From positions 124,001-188,000 of the forward strand of contig NZ_SGWI01000008.1 in the NCBI RefSeq assembly GCF_004519405.1: DNA of 64,000 nucleotides. The letters are read 5' to 3'. The stretch comes from Pseudomonas sp. BCA17. GTDB taxonomy: Bacteria; Pseudomonadota; Gammaproteobacteria; Pseudomonadales; Pseudomonadaceae. Positions 8,323-15,839 of this stretch are shown piece by piece. The notes under the pieces are model-generated. The model was not told the origin of the DNA, made no database searches, and saw only the letters and a program-made list of their open reading frames with translations. The position numbers and the translations under genes were made by a program. The first letter of the stretch is position 1. Every line of letters starts with the position of its first letter.

Positions 8323-8778
8323 TTACACGAAGCAGAGTGACAACGACTCGGCAATGTAAGCGGGCTTTTCCTGGCCTTCGATTTCCAGGGTGGCGGTGGC
8401 TTTAAATAGCCATTGGCCAGGTTTTTTCTCGTGGACGTCGGTGAGGGTAACGTTCAGACGCACGTTGGAGTTCACTTTCACCGGCTGGATGAAGCGCACG
8501 CTGTCCAGGCCATAGTTGACCGCCATCTTCAGGCCCTCGGGCATGATCAGGATGTCTTCCATCAGCTTGGGCATCAGCGACAACGACAGGAACCCGTGGG
8601 CGATGGTGCTGCCGAACGGCGTCTGGGCGGCCTTGACCGGATCGACGTGGATGAACTGATGATCGCCGGTGGCTTCGGCGAACAGGTTGATACGCGCCTG
8701 GTCGATGGTGAGCCATTCGGAGCGTCCCAGTTCCTTGCCGACATAATCTTTGAGCTGCGCTACAGGTACATAGGGCAT
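8323..8778 (-). CDS. MaoC-like (R)-specific enoyl-CoA hydratase/dehydratase
   Basis: 151 aa. The ATG at 8778 is preceded by AAGGAG on the minus strand, so the longer ORF to 8898 is rejected. Single hot-dog domain. FAEATGDHQFIHVDPVKA contains the catalytic Asp-His hydratase motif, and TIAHGFLSLSLMPKL follows as in MaoC/PhaJ proteins. Such enzymes hydrate trans-2-enoyl-CoA to (R)-3-hydroxyacyl-CoA. The substrate range cannot be told from sequence. It is transcribed divergently from the CidA/LrgA gene. Confidence 0.92.
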   Translation of the reverse strand: MPYVPVAQLKDYVGKELGRSEWLTIDQARINLFAEATGDHQFIHVDPVKAAQTPFGSTIAHGFLSLSLMPKLMEDILIMPEGLKMAVNYGLDSVRFIQPVKVNSNVRLNVTLTDVHEKKPGQWLFKATATLEIEGQEKPAYIAESLSLCFV

Positions 8779-8901
8779 TGCGACTCTCCTTGGTTCATCG
8801 GTTTTATAGGTCTGCGAGATCCATGGTAGATCATCATGGGCAATCAGCCCGGTCAACCCACCATGCCTTTGGCGAATGCCGGAGCATACGGCGGGCATGC
8901 T

Positions 8902-8907
8902 TATAAT
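8902..8907 (+). promoter_or_regulatory. -10 box for the cidA/lrgA-lrgB operon
   Basis: A perfect TATAAT lies 31 bp upstream of the start codon at 8938, preceded by GCATGCT. No good -35 hexamer is visible at 16-18 bp, so the promoter may be weak or activator-dependent. Confidence 0.45.
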
Positions 8908-8937
8908 GCGTACGGGCTTTGAGGGGGGAGAGAGCGG

Positions 8938-9291
8938 ATGCTGTTACGTGGCCTGACCTGGCTGGTGCTGTTTCAATTGATCGGTACGGCGATCAACCAT
9001 TTGCTATTGCCGGTGCTGCCGGGACCGATCATTGGCTTGTTGCTGATGCTGGGGTTCCTGATCTGGCGCGGTGAAGTCGGCGAGCCCCTGAGCCTGGCGG
9101 CCGGCAGCCTGCTGCGTTACTTGCCGCTGCTGCTGGTGCCGCCCGCGGTGGGCGTGATGGTATATGCCAAGGACATTGCCGCCGACTTCTGGGCCATCGT
9201 CGGTGCGCTGGTGGTGTCGTTGGTGATTGCCATGGGGTTTGTCGGCGTGCTGATGCAGCAGTTGGTCAAGCGCAAGGAGAAGGACCAATGA
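8938..9291 (+). CDS. CidA/LrgA family holin-like membrane protein
   Basis: 117 aa, four predicted membrane segments. A strong ribosome-binding site (GGGGGGAGAG) precedes the ATG. LLPVLPGPIIGLLLMLGFL is the family signature around residues 25-45. CidA/LrgA proteins are small inner-membrane proteins proposed to act like holins or antiholins in controlling autolysis, or to export small carboxylates together with their LrgB/CidB partner. The next gene is that partner, overlapping by four bases (ATGA), so the pair is one translationally coupled unit. No LytR/LysR-type regulator adjoins it. Confidence 0.92.
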   Translation: MLLRGLTWLVLFQLIGTAINHLLLPVLPGPIIGLLLMLGFLIWRGEVGEPLSLAAGSLLRYLPLLLVPPAVGVMVYAKDIAADFWAIVGALVVSLVIAMGFVGVLMQQLVKRKEKDQ

Positions 9292-10004
9292 CCCTCGACT
9301 GGCTGGGCGCGTGGACGGCGGTGATTCATCATCCGCTGTTCGGTATCGGTATCACCCTGGGCGCCTATCAACTGGTGTTGGCGGGTTTCGAGAAAACCCG
9401 CTGGATCTTCCTGCAACCTGTGCTCGTCTCCATGCTGCTGGTGGTCGCTGTGCTGCTCACCTGCGGCCTGAGCTACACCGAGTACCGCAAGAGCACCGAG
9501 ATCATGGGCATCCTGCTCGGCCCCGCGACCGTTGCTCTGGCCGTGCCGCTTTATCTGAACTTGCGACGGATTCGCCAATTGTTCTGGCCGATTTTTACTA
9601 CGCTGGTGATAGGTGGGGTATTGGCCACCGGCTTGTGTGTATGGCTGGGCTGGTGGTTTGGTGCCGAGCACATGATGCTGATGACCATGGCTCCCAAGTC
9701 GGTGACTTCGCCGATCGCCATGCTGGTGGCCGAGCAGATCGGCGGCGTGGCCGCATTGGCGGCGGTGTTTGTGCTGATCACCGGGGTGGTCGGCGCGATG
9801 ATCGGCCCGACGTATCTTTCGGCCCTGGGCGTACACAGCCCTGAAGCGCGCGGCATGGCGCTGGGCATGACCGCCCACGCGGTGGGCACTTCGGTGGCCT
9901 TGCAGGAAAGCGAAGAGTGCGGCGCCTTTGCAGCGCTGGCCATGAGTCTGATGGGCGTGGCCACGGCAGTGTTCCTGCCGTTGGCCGTGTCGGTAATTGT
10001 TTAA
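9288..10004 (+). CDS. LrgB/CidB family membrane protein
   Basis: 238 aa, about seven membrane segments. WWFGAEHMMLMTMAPKSVTSPIAM and the later GVHSPEARGMALGMTAHAVGTS are the conserved LrgB motifs. It forms the obligatory partner of the CidA/LrgA protein just upstream, with which it overlaps. The pair is linked in other bacteria to murein hydrolase control or to pyruvate/glycolate transport. Which applies here cannot be decided from sequence. Confidence 0.93.
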   Translation: MTLDWLGAWTAVIHHPLFGIGITLGAYQLVLAGFEKTRWIFLQPVLVSMLLVVAVLLTCGLSYTEYRKSTEIMGILLGPATVALAVPLYLNLRRIRQLFWPIFTTLVIGGVLATGLCVWLGWWFGAEHMMLMTMAPKSVTSPIAMLVAEQIGGVAALAAVFVLITGVVGAMIGPTYLSALGVHSPEARGMALGMTAHAVGTSVALQESEECGAFAALAMSLMGVATAVFLPLAVSVIV

Positions 10005-10025
10005 ACCAGGGTTAAGGAAACCTTT

Positions 10026-10619
10026 ATGAGTCTGGCGCTGTTCCCGCTCAATACCGTGCTGTTCCCTGGCTGTACCCTCGATCTGCAGCTGTTCGAGGCG
10101 CGCTACCTGGACATGATCAGCCGCTGCATGAAAAAGGGCGAAAGCTTCGGTGTGGTGTGCATCCTCGACGGTAAGGAGGTGGGCCTGGCTCCCGACGGTT
10201 ACGCGTTGATCGGCTGTGAAGCGTTGATCCGTGACTTCAAGCAGCAGGACAACGGCCTGCTGGGCATTCGTGTCGAAGGCGGGCGGCGTTTTCGCGTGCG
10301 GGATGCCGGTGTGCAGAAGGACCAGTTGCTGGTGGCCGACGTGCAATGGTTGGAAGAACTGCCGGACCAGGCGCTGGAAGAAGAGGACGCAGACCTGCTG
10401 GCGCTGTTGTATGCCTTGGCCGAACACCCGATGGTCGCTTCGCTGGACATGGGCACCCACGCCGACGGCCAGCAGGCCCTGGGCAATCAACTGGCCTACC
10501 TGCTGCCGTTCACCGAGGCGGATAAGGTCGACCTGCTGCAACTCGACGATCCGCAACAACGCCTGGATGCCATCCAGATGTTGCTCGACGAGTTGCAGGG
10601 CGAACTTTTCGCTCAGTAG
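10026..10619 (+). CDS. Lon N-terminal (substrate-binding) domain protein
   Basis: 197 aa. The whole protein corresponds to the LON substrate-binding domain (PUA-like fold): LALFPLNTVLFPGCTLDLQLFEARY at the N-terminus, then GIRVEGGRRFRV. It lacks the AAA+ and Ser-Lys protease domains of Lon, so it is not a protease itself. Stand-alone copies are widespread, and their role is unproven. It follows lrgB after 21 bp, so it may be cotranscribed. Its stop codon overlaps tail-to-tail with the stop of the convergent DedA-PAP2 gene (10613-10619). Confidence 0.9.
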   Translation: MSLALFPLNTVLFPGCTLDLQLFEARYLDMISRCMKKGESFGVVCILDGKEVGLAPDGYALIGCEALIRDFKQQDNGLLGIRVEGGRRFRVRDAGVQKDQLLVADVQWLEELPDQALEEEDADLLALLYALAEHPMVASLDMGTHADGQQALGNQLAYLLPFTEADKVDLLQLDDPQQRLDAIQMLLDELQGELFAQ

Positions 10620-11929
10620 GCGTAACGCAGCAGGGCGTTAGAGGTGCCGGTGAACGCGATGAAACTCAGTACCGCCACGATGGCCGGCAACAGCAACCAC
10701 CAGGTTTTTTGCGGCATGGGTGGCAGTGGGCTGCGGTATTGGCTGGCGGTCAGGCTGAAGGCACAAACGCTCATCGCCAGCAGCGTGCCGGCCAGAATGT
10801 CCGTTGGCCAATGAGCGCCCAGGTAAACCCGTGACAGGGCAATGAACGCGGCGGGAATGCAGCCCAGCAGCAGCCAGGTCATGCGCAGGCGTGTGGGCTG
10901 ACCGCGACCGGCCAGCACGGCGAGGGCCAGGAAGAACGCAAATGAACCTGAGGCGTGCCCGCTGGGCATGCTGAAACTGGTCAGCGGGTCGGTCAGGATT
11001 TCCGGGCGGCCACGGGCGAAAAACAACTTGGTGCCGGTGTTGATCACCGCTGCCCCCGCCAATGTAACGCCGACAAATATGGCATGGCGCCATTGCCGCG
11101 CCAGTAGCAGCAAGGCGGTGAACACCGCGCTGGCAAAGAACATCTTCTTGAACTCACCCAGTTGGGTGACCATCACCATGGCCTCGTCCAGCCACGGGCT
11201 GCGGTGCTCCTGCACCAGTGCACTCAAGCCCTGATCGAATGCGGCGAGGTGCGGGTAGCCGATAAACAGTGCGACCAACAGCGTCAGGCTGGCGCAGCCT
11301 ATCCAGAGGGTGGCACGGCGATGGCCGCGCAGGCTGCAATTCAAGCTCACCCCCAGCAATACCGCGAGGCAGGCTGCGACAACCCCGGCCTGCGGCCAGA
11401 AACCTTCAGGCAGCGGCAGGCGGAACGCTGCGCCGGTCGCCCAGCCAGGCAACAGGTAAGCCACCGACCAGCCCGCCGCCGCCACAATGCTCACGGCGGC
11501 GAACCGTGGGAAGGGCATGTCGCACATGCCGGCCACCATGGGCAGCATGGGGCGCAACGGACCAATGAAACGTCCTACCAGCAGGCTGGCAATGCCGTAC
11601 TTATGAAAGTAGGTTTCTGCACCGTTCATCCATTCCGGATGGTGACGCAGGCCGGGCAGGCGCCGAATATTCTGATGGAAGTGTCGCCCCAGATAGTAGG
11701 AAACCCCGTCACCCAATAAGCCGCCGAGGAAGCCCAGCAGGAGGGTTTCACTCAAGGAGAGTGCGCCGCTGCCGGCCAGCGCGGCAATCGCAAACAGCAA
11801 CACGGTGCCCGGTACGATCAGCCCGGCGATGGCCAGGCATTCCACGCAGGCGACGATAAATACCGCCACTGCCAGCCATTCGGGGTTCAGGGTCAGCCAG
11901 CCGGTAATGCTATCGAGCCATTGGCTCAT
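10613..11929 (-). CDS. DedA family - PAP2 phosphatase fusion membrane protein
   Basis: 438 aa. Residues 1-200 are a DedA/SNARE-associated domain (VECLAIAGLIVPGTVLL, GVSYYLGRHF, GRFIGPLRPMLPMVAG). Residues about 230-400 are a PAP2 acid phosphatase domain with all three motifs: KLFFARGRPE, PSGHASGS and SRVYLGAHWPTD. DedA proteins are proposed undecaprenyl-phosphate or phospholipid flippases, while PAP2 enzymes remove phosphate from lipid pyrophosphates such as undecaprenyl-PP. The fusion therefore suggests dephosphorylation coupled to lipid-carrier recycling, which is an inference. About 11 membrane segments are expected. Confidence 0.92.
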   Translation of the reverse strand: MSQWLDSITGWLTLNPEWLAVAVFIVACVECLAIAGLIVPGTVLLFAIAALAGSGALSLSETLLLGFLGGLLGDGVSYYLGRHFHQNIRRLPGLRHHPEWMNGAETYFHKYGIASLLVGRFIGPLRPMLPMVAGMCDMPFPRFAAVSIVAAAGWSVAYLLPGWATGAAFRLPLPEGFWPQAGVVAACLAVLLGVSLNCSLRGHRRATLWIGCASLTLLVALFIGYPHLAAFDQGLSALVQEHRSPWLDEAMVMVTQLGEFKKMFFASAVFTALLLLARQWRHAIFVGVTLAGAAVINTGTKLFFARGRPEILTDPLTSFSMPSGHASGSFAFFLALAVLAGRGQPTRLRMTWLLLGCIPAAFIALSRVYLGAHWPTDILAGTLLAMSVCAFSLTASQYRSPLPPMPQKTWWLLLPAIVAVLSFIAFTGTSNALLRYAY

Positions 11930-12014
11930 AAATCCTCACCCTCTCTCATGCGAATGCGTAATCAGCACCACTAAAATTCAAACTGTGGGTTTCCCTGTGT
12001 TGCGGCGACCGTGC

Positions 12015-12698
12015 TCACAACAAAAAATAATCGCGGCCTTCGACCTGGCCTCGGCGCAAGGGGTTCCGCGTGCAATAAGGCGCGTAGTCGGCATCGACAA
12101 AGCGGTACATCAGGTGTTCATCGCGTCCGCTGGGGATGCCCAGGCGGGTGGTCTGGATGATGCGCGTCGGCGTCTGGCCTACGTCTTCCACATAGAGCGA
12201 CGCGTGGTCGAAACGTTTGGCATCCCACATCGGCACTTTCAGGCCCAATGCTTTGCACAGCAGGGTCTGGCCGGCGCACAGCTTCTGCGATGGGCGCGGG
12301 TTGCCGTTGGCGTCCGGATTGTTCATGAGCATCTGCGCCAGACTCGCCGGGCCGGACACGTCGTCTACCCACGGATAGGCGGACTTGATCAGTACGGCAT
12401 TGCCCGGGCCCTTGGCGCTGAAGTTGAGCGAGTCGCCACCACGGGCGTAGTACATATAGATATGGCCACCATCCAGAAACAAAGCCTTACGCTTTTCTGT
12501 GTAGCCGAGTGACGCGTGGCTGCCCTTTTCGGCCACGTAATAGGCTTCGGTTTCAATAATTCGCGCTGAAAGCCAGAGATCGCCGACGCGATGACGTATG
12601 ACTTTTCCGAGTAAATCTCGTGCAAGCAGTTGCGCGTCGCGGTCGAAGAAGCCATCGGGCAGGGCGCTTGAGGGGCGTTCAGGTAAAAAAATAGACAT
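12015..12698 (-). CDS. DNA-3-methyladenine glycosylase (Mpg/AAG type)
   Basis: 227 aa. Monofunctional base-excision glycosylase of the AAG/MPG family, which removes alkylated purines from DNA. The N-terminal half has ARDLLGKVIRHRVGDLWLSARIIETEAY, with the catalytic Glu in the ETEAY segment. GHIYMYYARGGDSLNF and the KLCAGQTLLCKALGL stretch are family motifs. It is a single gene, divergent from proA and 85 bp from the DedA-PAP2 start. Confidence 0.93.
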   Translation of the reverse strand: MSIFLPERPSSALPDGFFDRDAQLLARDLLGKVIRHRVGDLWLSARIIETEAYYVAEKGSHASLGYTEKRKALFLDGGHIYMYYARGGDSLNFSAKGPGNAVLIKSAYPWVDDVSGPASLAQMLMNNPDANGNPRPSQKLCAGQTLLCKALGLKVPMWDAKRFDHASLYVEDVGQTPTRIIQTTRLGIPSGRDEHLMYRFVDADYAPYCTRNPLRRGQVEGRDYFLL

Positions 12699-12810
12699 GG
12701 CAGTAAGAGGTTGATACGGCTAAATGTGACGGAATCATAACAACTCCTGCCTTAATTACCGCTGAACCCCAGATTTTTACAGTTCATTTCGACCATCCGC
12801 CCCTCACCGC

Positions 12811-12839
12811 TGTCAGTCGGGCGGCGTCACAGCTATAAT
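12811..12839 (+). promoter_or_regulatory. putative sigma-70 promoter of proA
   Basis: TATAAT at 12834-12839 with TGTCAG (partial match to TTGACA) at 12811-12816, spacing 17. The expected start point near 12846 gives a leader of about 28 bases to the proA ATG. This could drive the first part of the proA-lipA block. Confidence 0.55.
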
Positions 12840-12873
12840 CTGCCGCTTTCCTCCCTGCCAAGACTCCCTGACC

Positions 12874-14139
12874 ATGACTGAGTCCGTTCTTGACTACATG
12901 ACCCGCCTGGGTCGCGCTGCCCGTCAGGCCTCGCGATTGATCGCCCGTGCGAGCACCGCGCAGAAGAATCGCGCCCTGTTGGCCGCCGCCGATGCTCTGG
13001 ATGCCTCGCGCTCCGAGCTTGCCGCCGCCAACGAGCTGGACCTGGCCAACGGCCGCGCCAATGGCCTGGAGCCAGCCCTGCTGGACCGCCTGGCGCTGAC
13101 GCCGGCGCGTATCGACGACATGATCGAAGGCCTGCGTCAGGTGGCCAAGCTGCCTGACCCCATCGGTGAAATCCGCGATATGCGTTACCTGCCGTCCGGC
13201 ATCCAGGTGGGCAAGATGCGCGTGCCATTGGGCGTGATCGGCATCATTTATGAGTCGCGCCCGAACGTGACCATCGACGCCGCGAGCCTGTGCCTCAAGT
13301 CCGGCAATGCCACCATCCTGCGTGGCGGTTCCGAGGCAATCAATTCCAACCGCGCCATCGCCGCCTGCATTCAGCAGGGCCTGGCAGTGGCCGAGTTGCC
13401 GGCCGAAGTGGTGCAAGTGGTGGAAACCACCGACCGCGCTGCCGTTGGCGCGCTCATCACCATGCCGGAATTCGTCGACGTGATCGTGCCGCGCGGTGGC
13501 AAGAGCCTGATCGAGCGTGTCAGCCGTGATGCCAAGGTGCCAGTGATCAAGCACCTGGACGGCGTGTGCCACGTTTATATCGACATCGCTGCCGATATCG
13601 ACAAGGCCATCCGCATCGCCGACAACGCCAAGACTCACCGCTACGCGCCGTGCAACACCATGGAAACCCTGCTCGTACACGCAGGCATTGCCGAGCGTGT
13701 ATTGCCACCGCTGGCGGCCATCTACCGCGACAAGGGCGTGGAGCTGCGCGGTTGTGAACGCACCCGTGCCCTGCTGGGCGCGGACGTGATCGAAGCCACC
13801 GAGCTGGACTGGTACACCGAATACACTGCGCCGATCCTGTCGATCAAGCTGGTCGACGACCTGGACGAGGCCATCGAACACATCAACACCTACGGCTCCA
13901 AGCACACCGACGCCATTGTTTCCGAGCATTTCAGCGATGCCCGGCGTTTCCTCAACGAAGTGGATTCCGCCTCGGTGATGATCAACGCCTCGACGCGTTT
14001 TGCCGACGGTTTCGAGTATGGCCTGGGGGCGGAGATCGGTATTTCCACCGACAAGCTCCATGCACGCGGCCCGGTCGGGCTGGAAGGCTTGACCAGTGAG
14101 AAGTACGTGGTGTTTGGCGACGGTCATGTGCGCACTTGA
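12874..14139 (+). CDS. proA: gamma-glutamyl phosphate reductase
   Basis: Second step of proline synthesis: NADPH reduction of gamma-glutamyl phosphate to glutamate semialdehyde, in the cytoplasm. 421 aa, full length. The catalytic cysteine lies in RYAPCNTMETLLVH (Cys about 256), and the glycine-rich nucleotide region includes KSGNATILRGGSEA. FEYGLGAEIGISTDKLHARGPVG near the end is typical. proB is not adjacent, as usual in Pseudomonas. The stop overlaps the nadD start by one base, starting a long chain of closely packed rightward genes. Confidence 0.97.
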   Translation: MTESVLDYMTRLGRAARQASRLIARASTAQKNRALLAAADALDASRSELAAANELDLANGRANGLEPALLDRLALTPARIDDMIEGLRQVAKLPDPIGEIRDMRYLPSGIQVGKMRVPLGVIGIIYESRPNVTIDAASLCLKSGNATILRGGSEAINSNRAIAACIQQGLAVAELPAEVVQVVETTDRAAVGALITMPEFVDVIVPRGGKSLIERVSRDAKVPVIKHLDGVCHVYIDIAADIDKAIRIADNAKTHRYAPCNTMETLLVHAGIAERVLPPLAAIYRDKGVELRGCERTRALLGADVIEATELDWYTEYTAPILSIKLVDDLDEAIEHINTYGSKHTDAIVSEHFSDARRFLNEVDSASVMINASTRFADGFEYGLGAEIGISTDKLHARGPVGLEGLTSEKYVVFGDGHVRT

Positions 14140-14783
14140 TGGCTAAACGCATCGGGCTGCTCGGCGGCACCTTCGACCCCGTGCACATCGGCCATTTGCG
14201 CAGTGCCCTGGAAGTGGCGGATGCCCTCGCGCTGGATGAGCTGCGCATGATGCCCAACGCACGGCCGCCTCATCGCGATACGCCGCAGGTGTCACCGCAG
14301 CAGCGCCTGGAAATGGTGCGCCTGGCGGTGGATGGCATTGCGCCGCTGGTGATGGACGACCGCGAGCTCAAGCGCGATAAACCGTCCTACACTGTGGACA
14401 CCCTGGAGTTGATGCGCGCCGAGTTGGCCGCAGATGACCAGTTGTTTCTGCTTTTGGGCTGGGACGCATTTTGCGGCCTGCCCTCTTGGCATCGCTGGGA
14501 GGAACTCCTCCAGCATTGCCACATCCTGGTTTTGCAACGCCCGGATGCCGACAGCGAACCGCCGGATGCCTTGCGCAACCTGCTGGCCGCGCGGTCGGTA
14601 AGTGACCCCTCGGCCCTGACCGGGCCGAACGGGAATATTGCATTCGTCTGGCAGACCCCGCTTGCGGTGTCCGCCACCCAGATCCGTCAACTGCTGGCCA
14701 GCGGGAAGTCGGTACGTTTCCTGGTGCCTGACGCGGTCCTGGCCTACATCGATGCGCACGGGCTTTACCGTGCGTCGAACTGA
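14139..14783 (+). CDS. nadD: nicotinate-nucleotide adenylyltransferase
   Basis: Adenylates nicotinate mononucleotide to deamido-NAD in NAD synthesis. 214 aa. The ATG at 14139 shares its A with the proA stop; an in-frame TTG lies directly before it. The nucleotidyltransferase loop GGTFDPVHIGHL is at about residues 8-19, and the C-terminal SATQIRQLLASGKSVRFLVP holds the ISSTxIR-type motif. It is coupled to proA and followed by rsfS after 69 bp, the common nadD-rsfS-rlmH order. Confidence 0.96.
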   Translation: MAKRIGLLGGTFDPVHIGHLRSALEVADALALDELRMMPNARPPHRDTPQVSPQQRLEMVRLAVDGIAPLVMDDRELKRDKPSYTVDTLELMRAELAADDQLFLLLGWDAFCGLPSWHRWEELLQHCHILVLQRPDADSEPPDALRNLLAARSVSDPSALTGPNGNIAFVWQTPLAVSATQIRQLLASGKSVRFLVPDAVLAYIDAHGLYRASN

Positions 14784-14852
14784 AAAGGCGCGCTTGAACG
14801 TACGAACAGTCGTGCAGCAAGCGCCCGAACATACGAGCAAAACGAGTTTTAT

Positions 14853-15347
14853 ATGACGAACAAAGACGTAAGCAAAGTTAAGCGCAAAGGCACCTTCAAG
14901 AGCGCCCCGCTGCCGGAAGAGGCTCAGGTAGGCCCGGTTCCTGAAGGCGAAGCGCTGGTAGCGCTGGCCGTGGCCGCCCTGGAAGACGTGAAAGCCCAGG
15001 ATATCCAGGTGCTCGACGTACGCGACAAACAAAGCATCACCGACTTCATGATCATCGCCACCGGTACTTCCAACCGCCAGATCGGCGCGATGCTGGACAA
15101 GGTACGCGAGGCCGTCAAAGCCCAGGGCGTGAAGCCGCTGGGTGAAGAAGGCAAGGGCGACAGTGACTGGGTGCTGGCTGACCTGGACACCGTGATCGTG
15201 CACATGATGACCAGCAACGCCCGCCAGTTCTACGACCTGGAGCGGCTGTGGAAAGGTGCCGAGCAAAGCCGCGCCGTCGATGGCAAGCACCACAGCCCGG
15301 AAGTGGGCCACGCACACTTCGACAAGCTCAACAAAGACCAGGAATAA
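14853..15347 (+). CDS. rsfS: ribosome silencing factor RsfS
   Basis: Binds ribosomal protein L14 (uL14) on the large subunit and blocks subunit joining during starvation. 164 aa. The conserved domain runs from about residue 32 (VAALEDVKAQDIQVLDVRDK) through SITDFMIIATGTSNRQI to FYDLERLW near 130. It is longer than the usual 105-120 aa because of a Lys-rich N-terminal extension of about 30 residues and a His-rich tail. No internal ATG with a better ribosome-binding site is seen, so the extension appears real. Confidence 0.93.
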   Translation: MTNKDVSKVKRKGTFKSAPLPEEAQVGPVPEGEALVALAVAALEDVKAQDIQVLDVRDKQSITDFMIIATGTSNRQIGAMLDKVREAVKAQGVKPLGEEGKGDSDWVLADLDTVIVHMMTSNARQFYDLERLWKGAEQSRAVDGKHHSPEVGHAHFDKLNKDQE

Positions 15348-15356
15348 GGAACGGCT

Positions 15357-15824
15357 GTGCGCCTGCGTCTGATCGCTGTCGGTTCACGCATGCCCAAGTG
15401 GGTGGAAGAAGGCTGGCACGAGTATGCCAAGCGTCTGCCTGCTGAGCTGTCGCTGGAACTGGTGGAAATACCGCTCAACACACGGGGCAAAAATGCCGAC
15501 GTGGCTCGCTTTATCCGTCAGGAAGGCGAAGCCATGTTGGCCAAGGTCGGCCCCAACGAGCGCATCGTCACCCTCGAAGTGCACGGCAAACCCTGGAGCA
15601 CCGAGCAGTTGGCGGTGGAGCTGGATCGCTGGCGCCTGGACTCGCGCACCGTCAACTTCATGGTCGGCGGCCCCGAAGGGCTGGCTCCGGAAGTCTGTGC
15701 GCGGGCCGATCAGCGCTGGTCGCTGTCGGCGTTGACGTTGCCGCACCCGTTGGTAAGGATTCTGATCGGTGAACAGCTGTATCGCGCCTGGACAGTTCTG
15801 TCCGGGCACCCTTACCACAAATAA
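15357..15824 (+). CDS. rlmH: 23S rRNA pseudouridine-1915 N3-methyltransferase
   Basis: SPOUT-family methyltransferase that methylates pseudouridine 1915 in helix 69 of 23S rRNA on the assembled 70S ribosome. 155 aa, exact family length, with a GTG start preceded by AAGGA. The SAM-binding knot includes [24 protein letters not shown] near residues 101-107, and the C-terminal [20 protein letters not shown]. It follows rsfS by 9 bp and precedes mrdA by 15 bp. Confidence 0.97.
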
Positions 15825-15839
15825 TCTGCGCCCCTCCCG

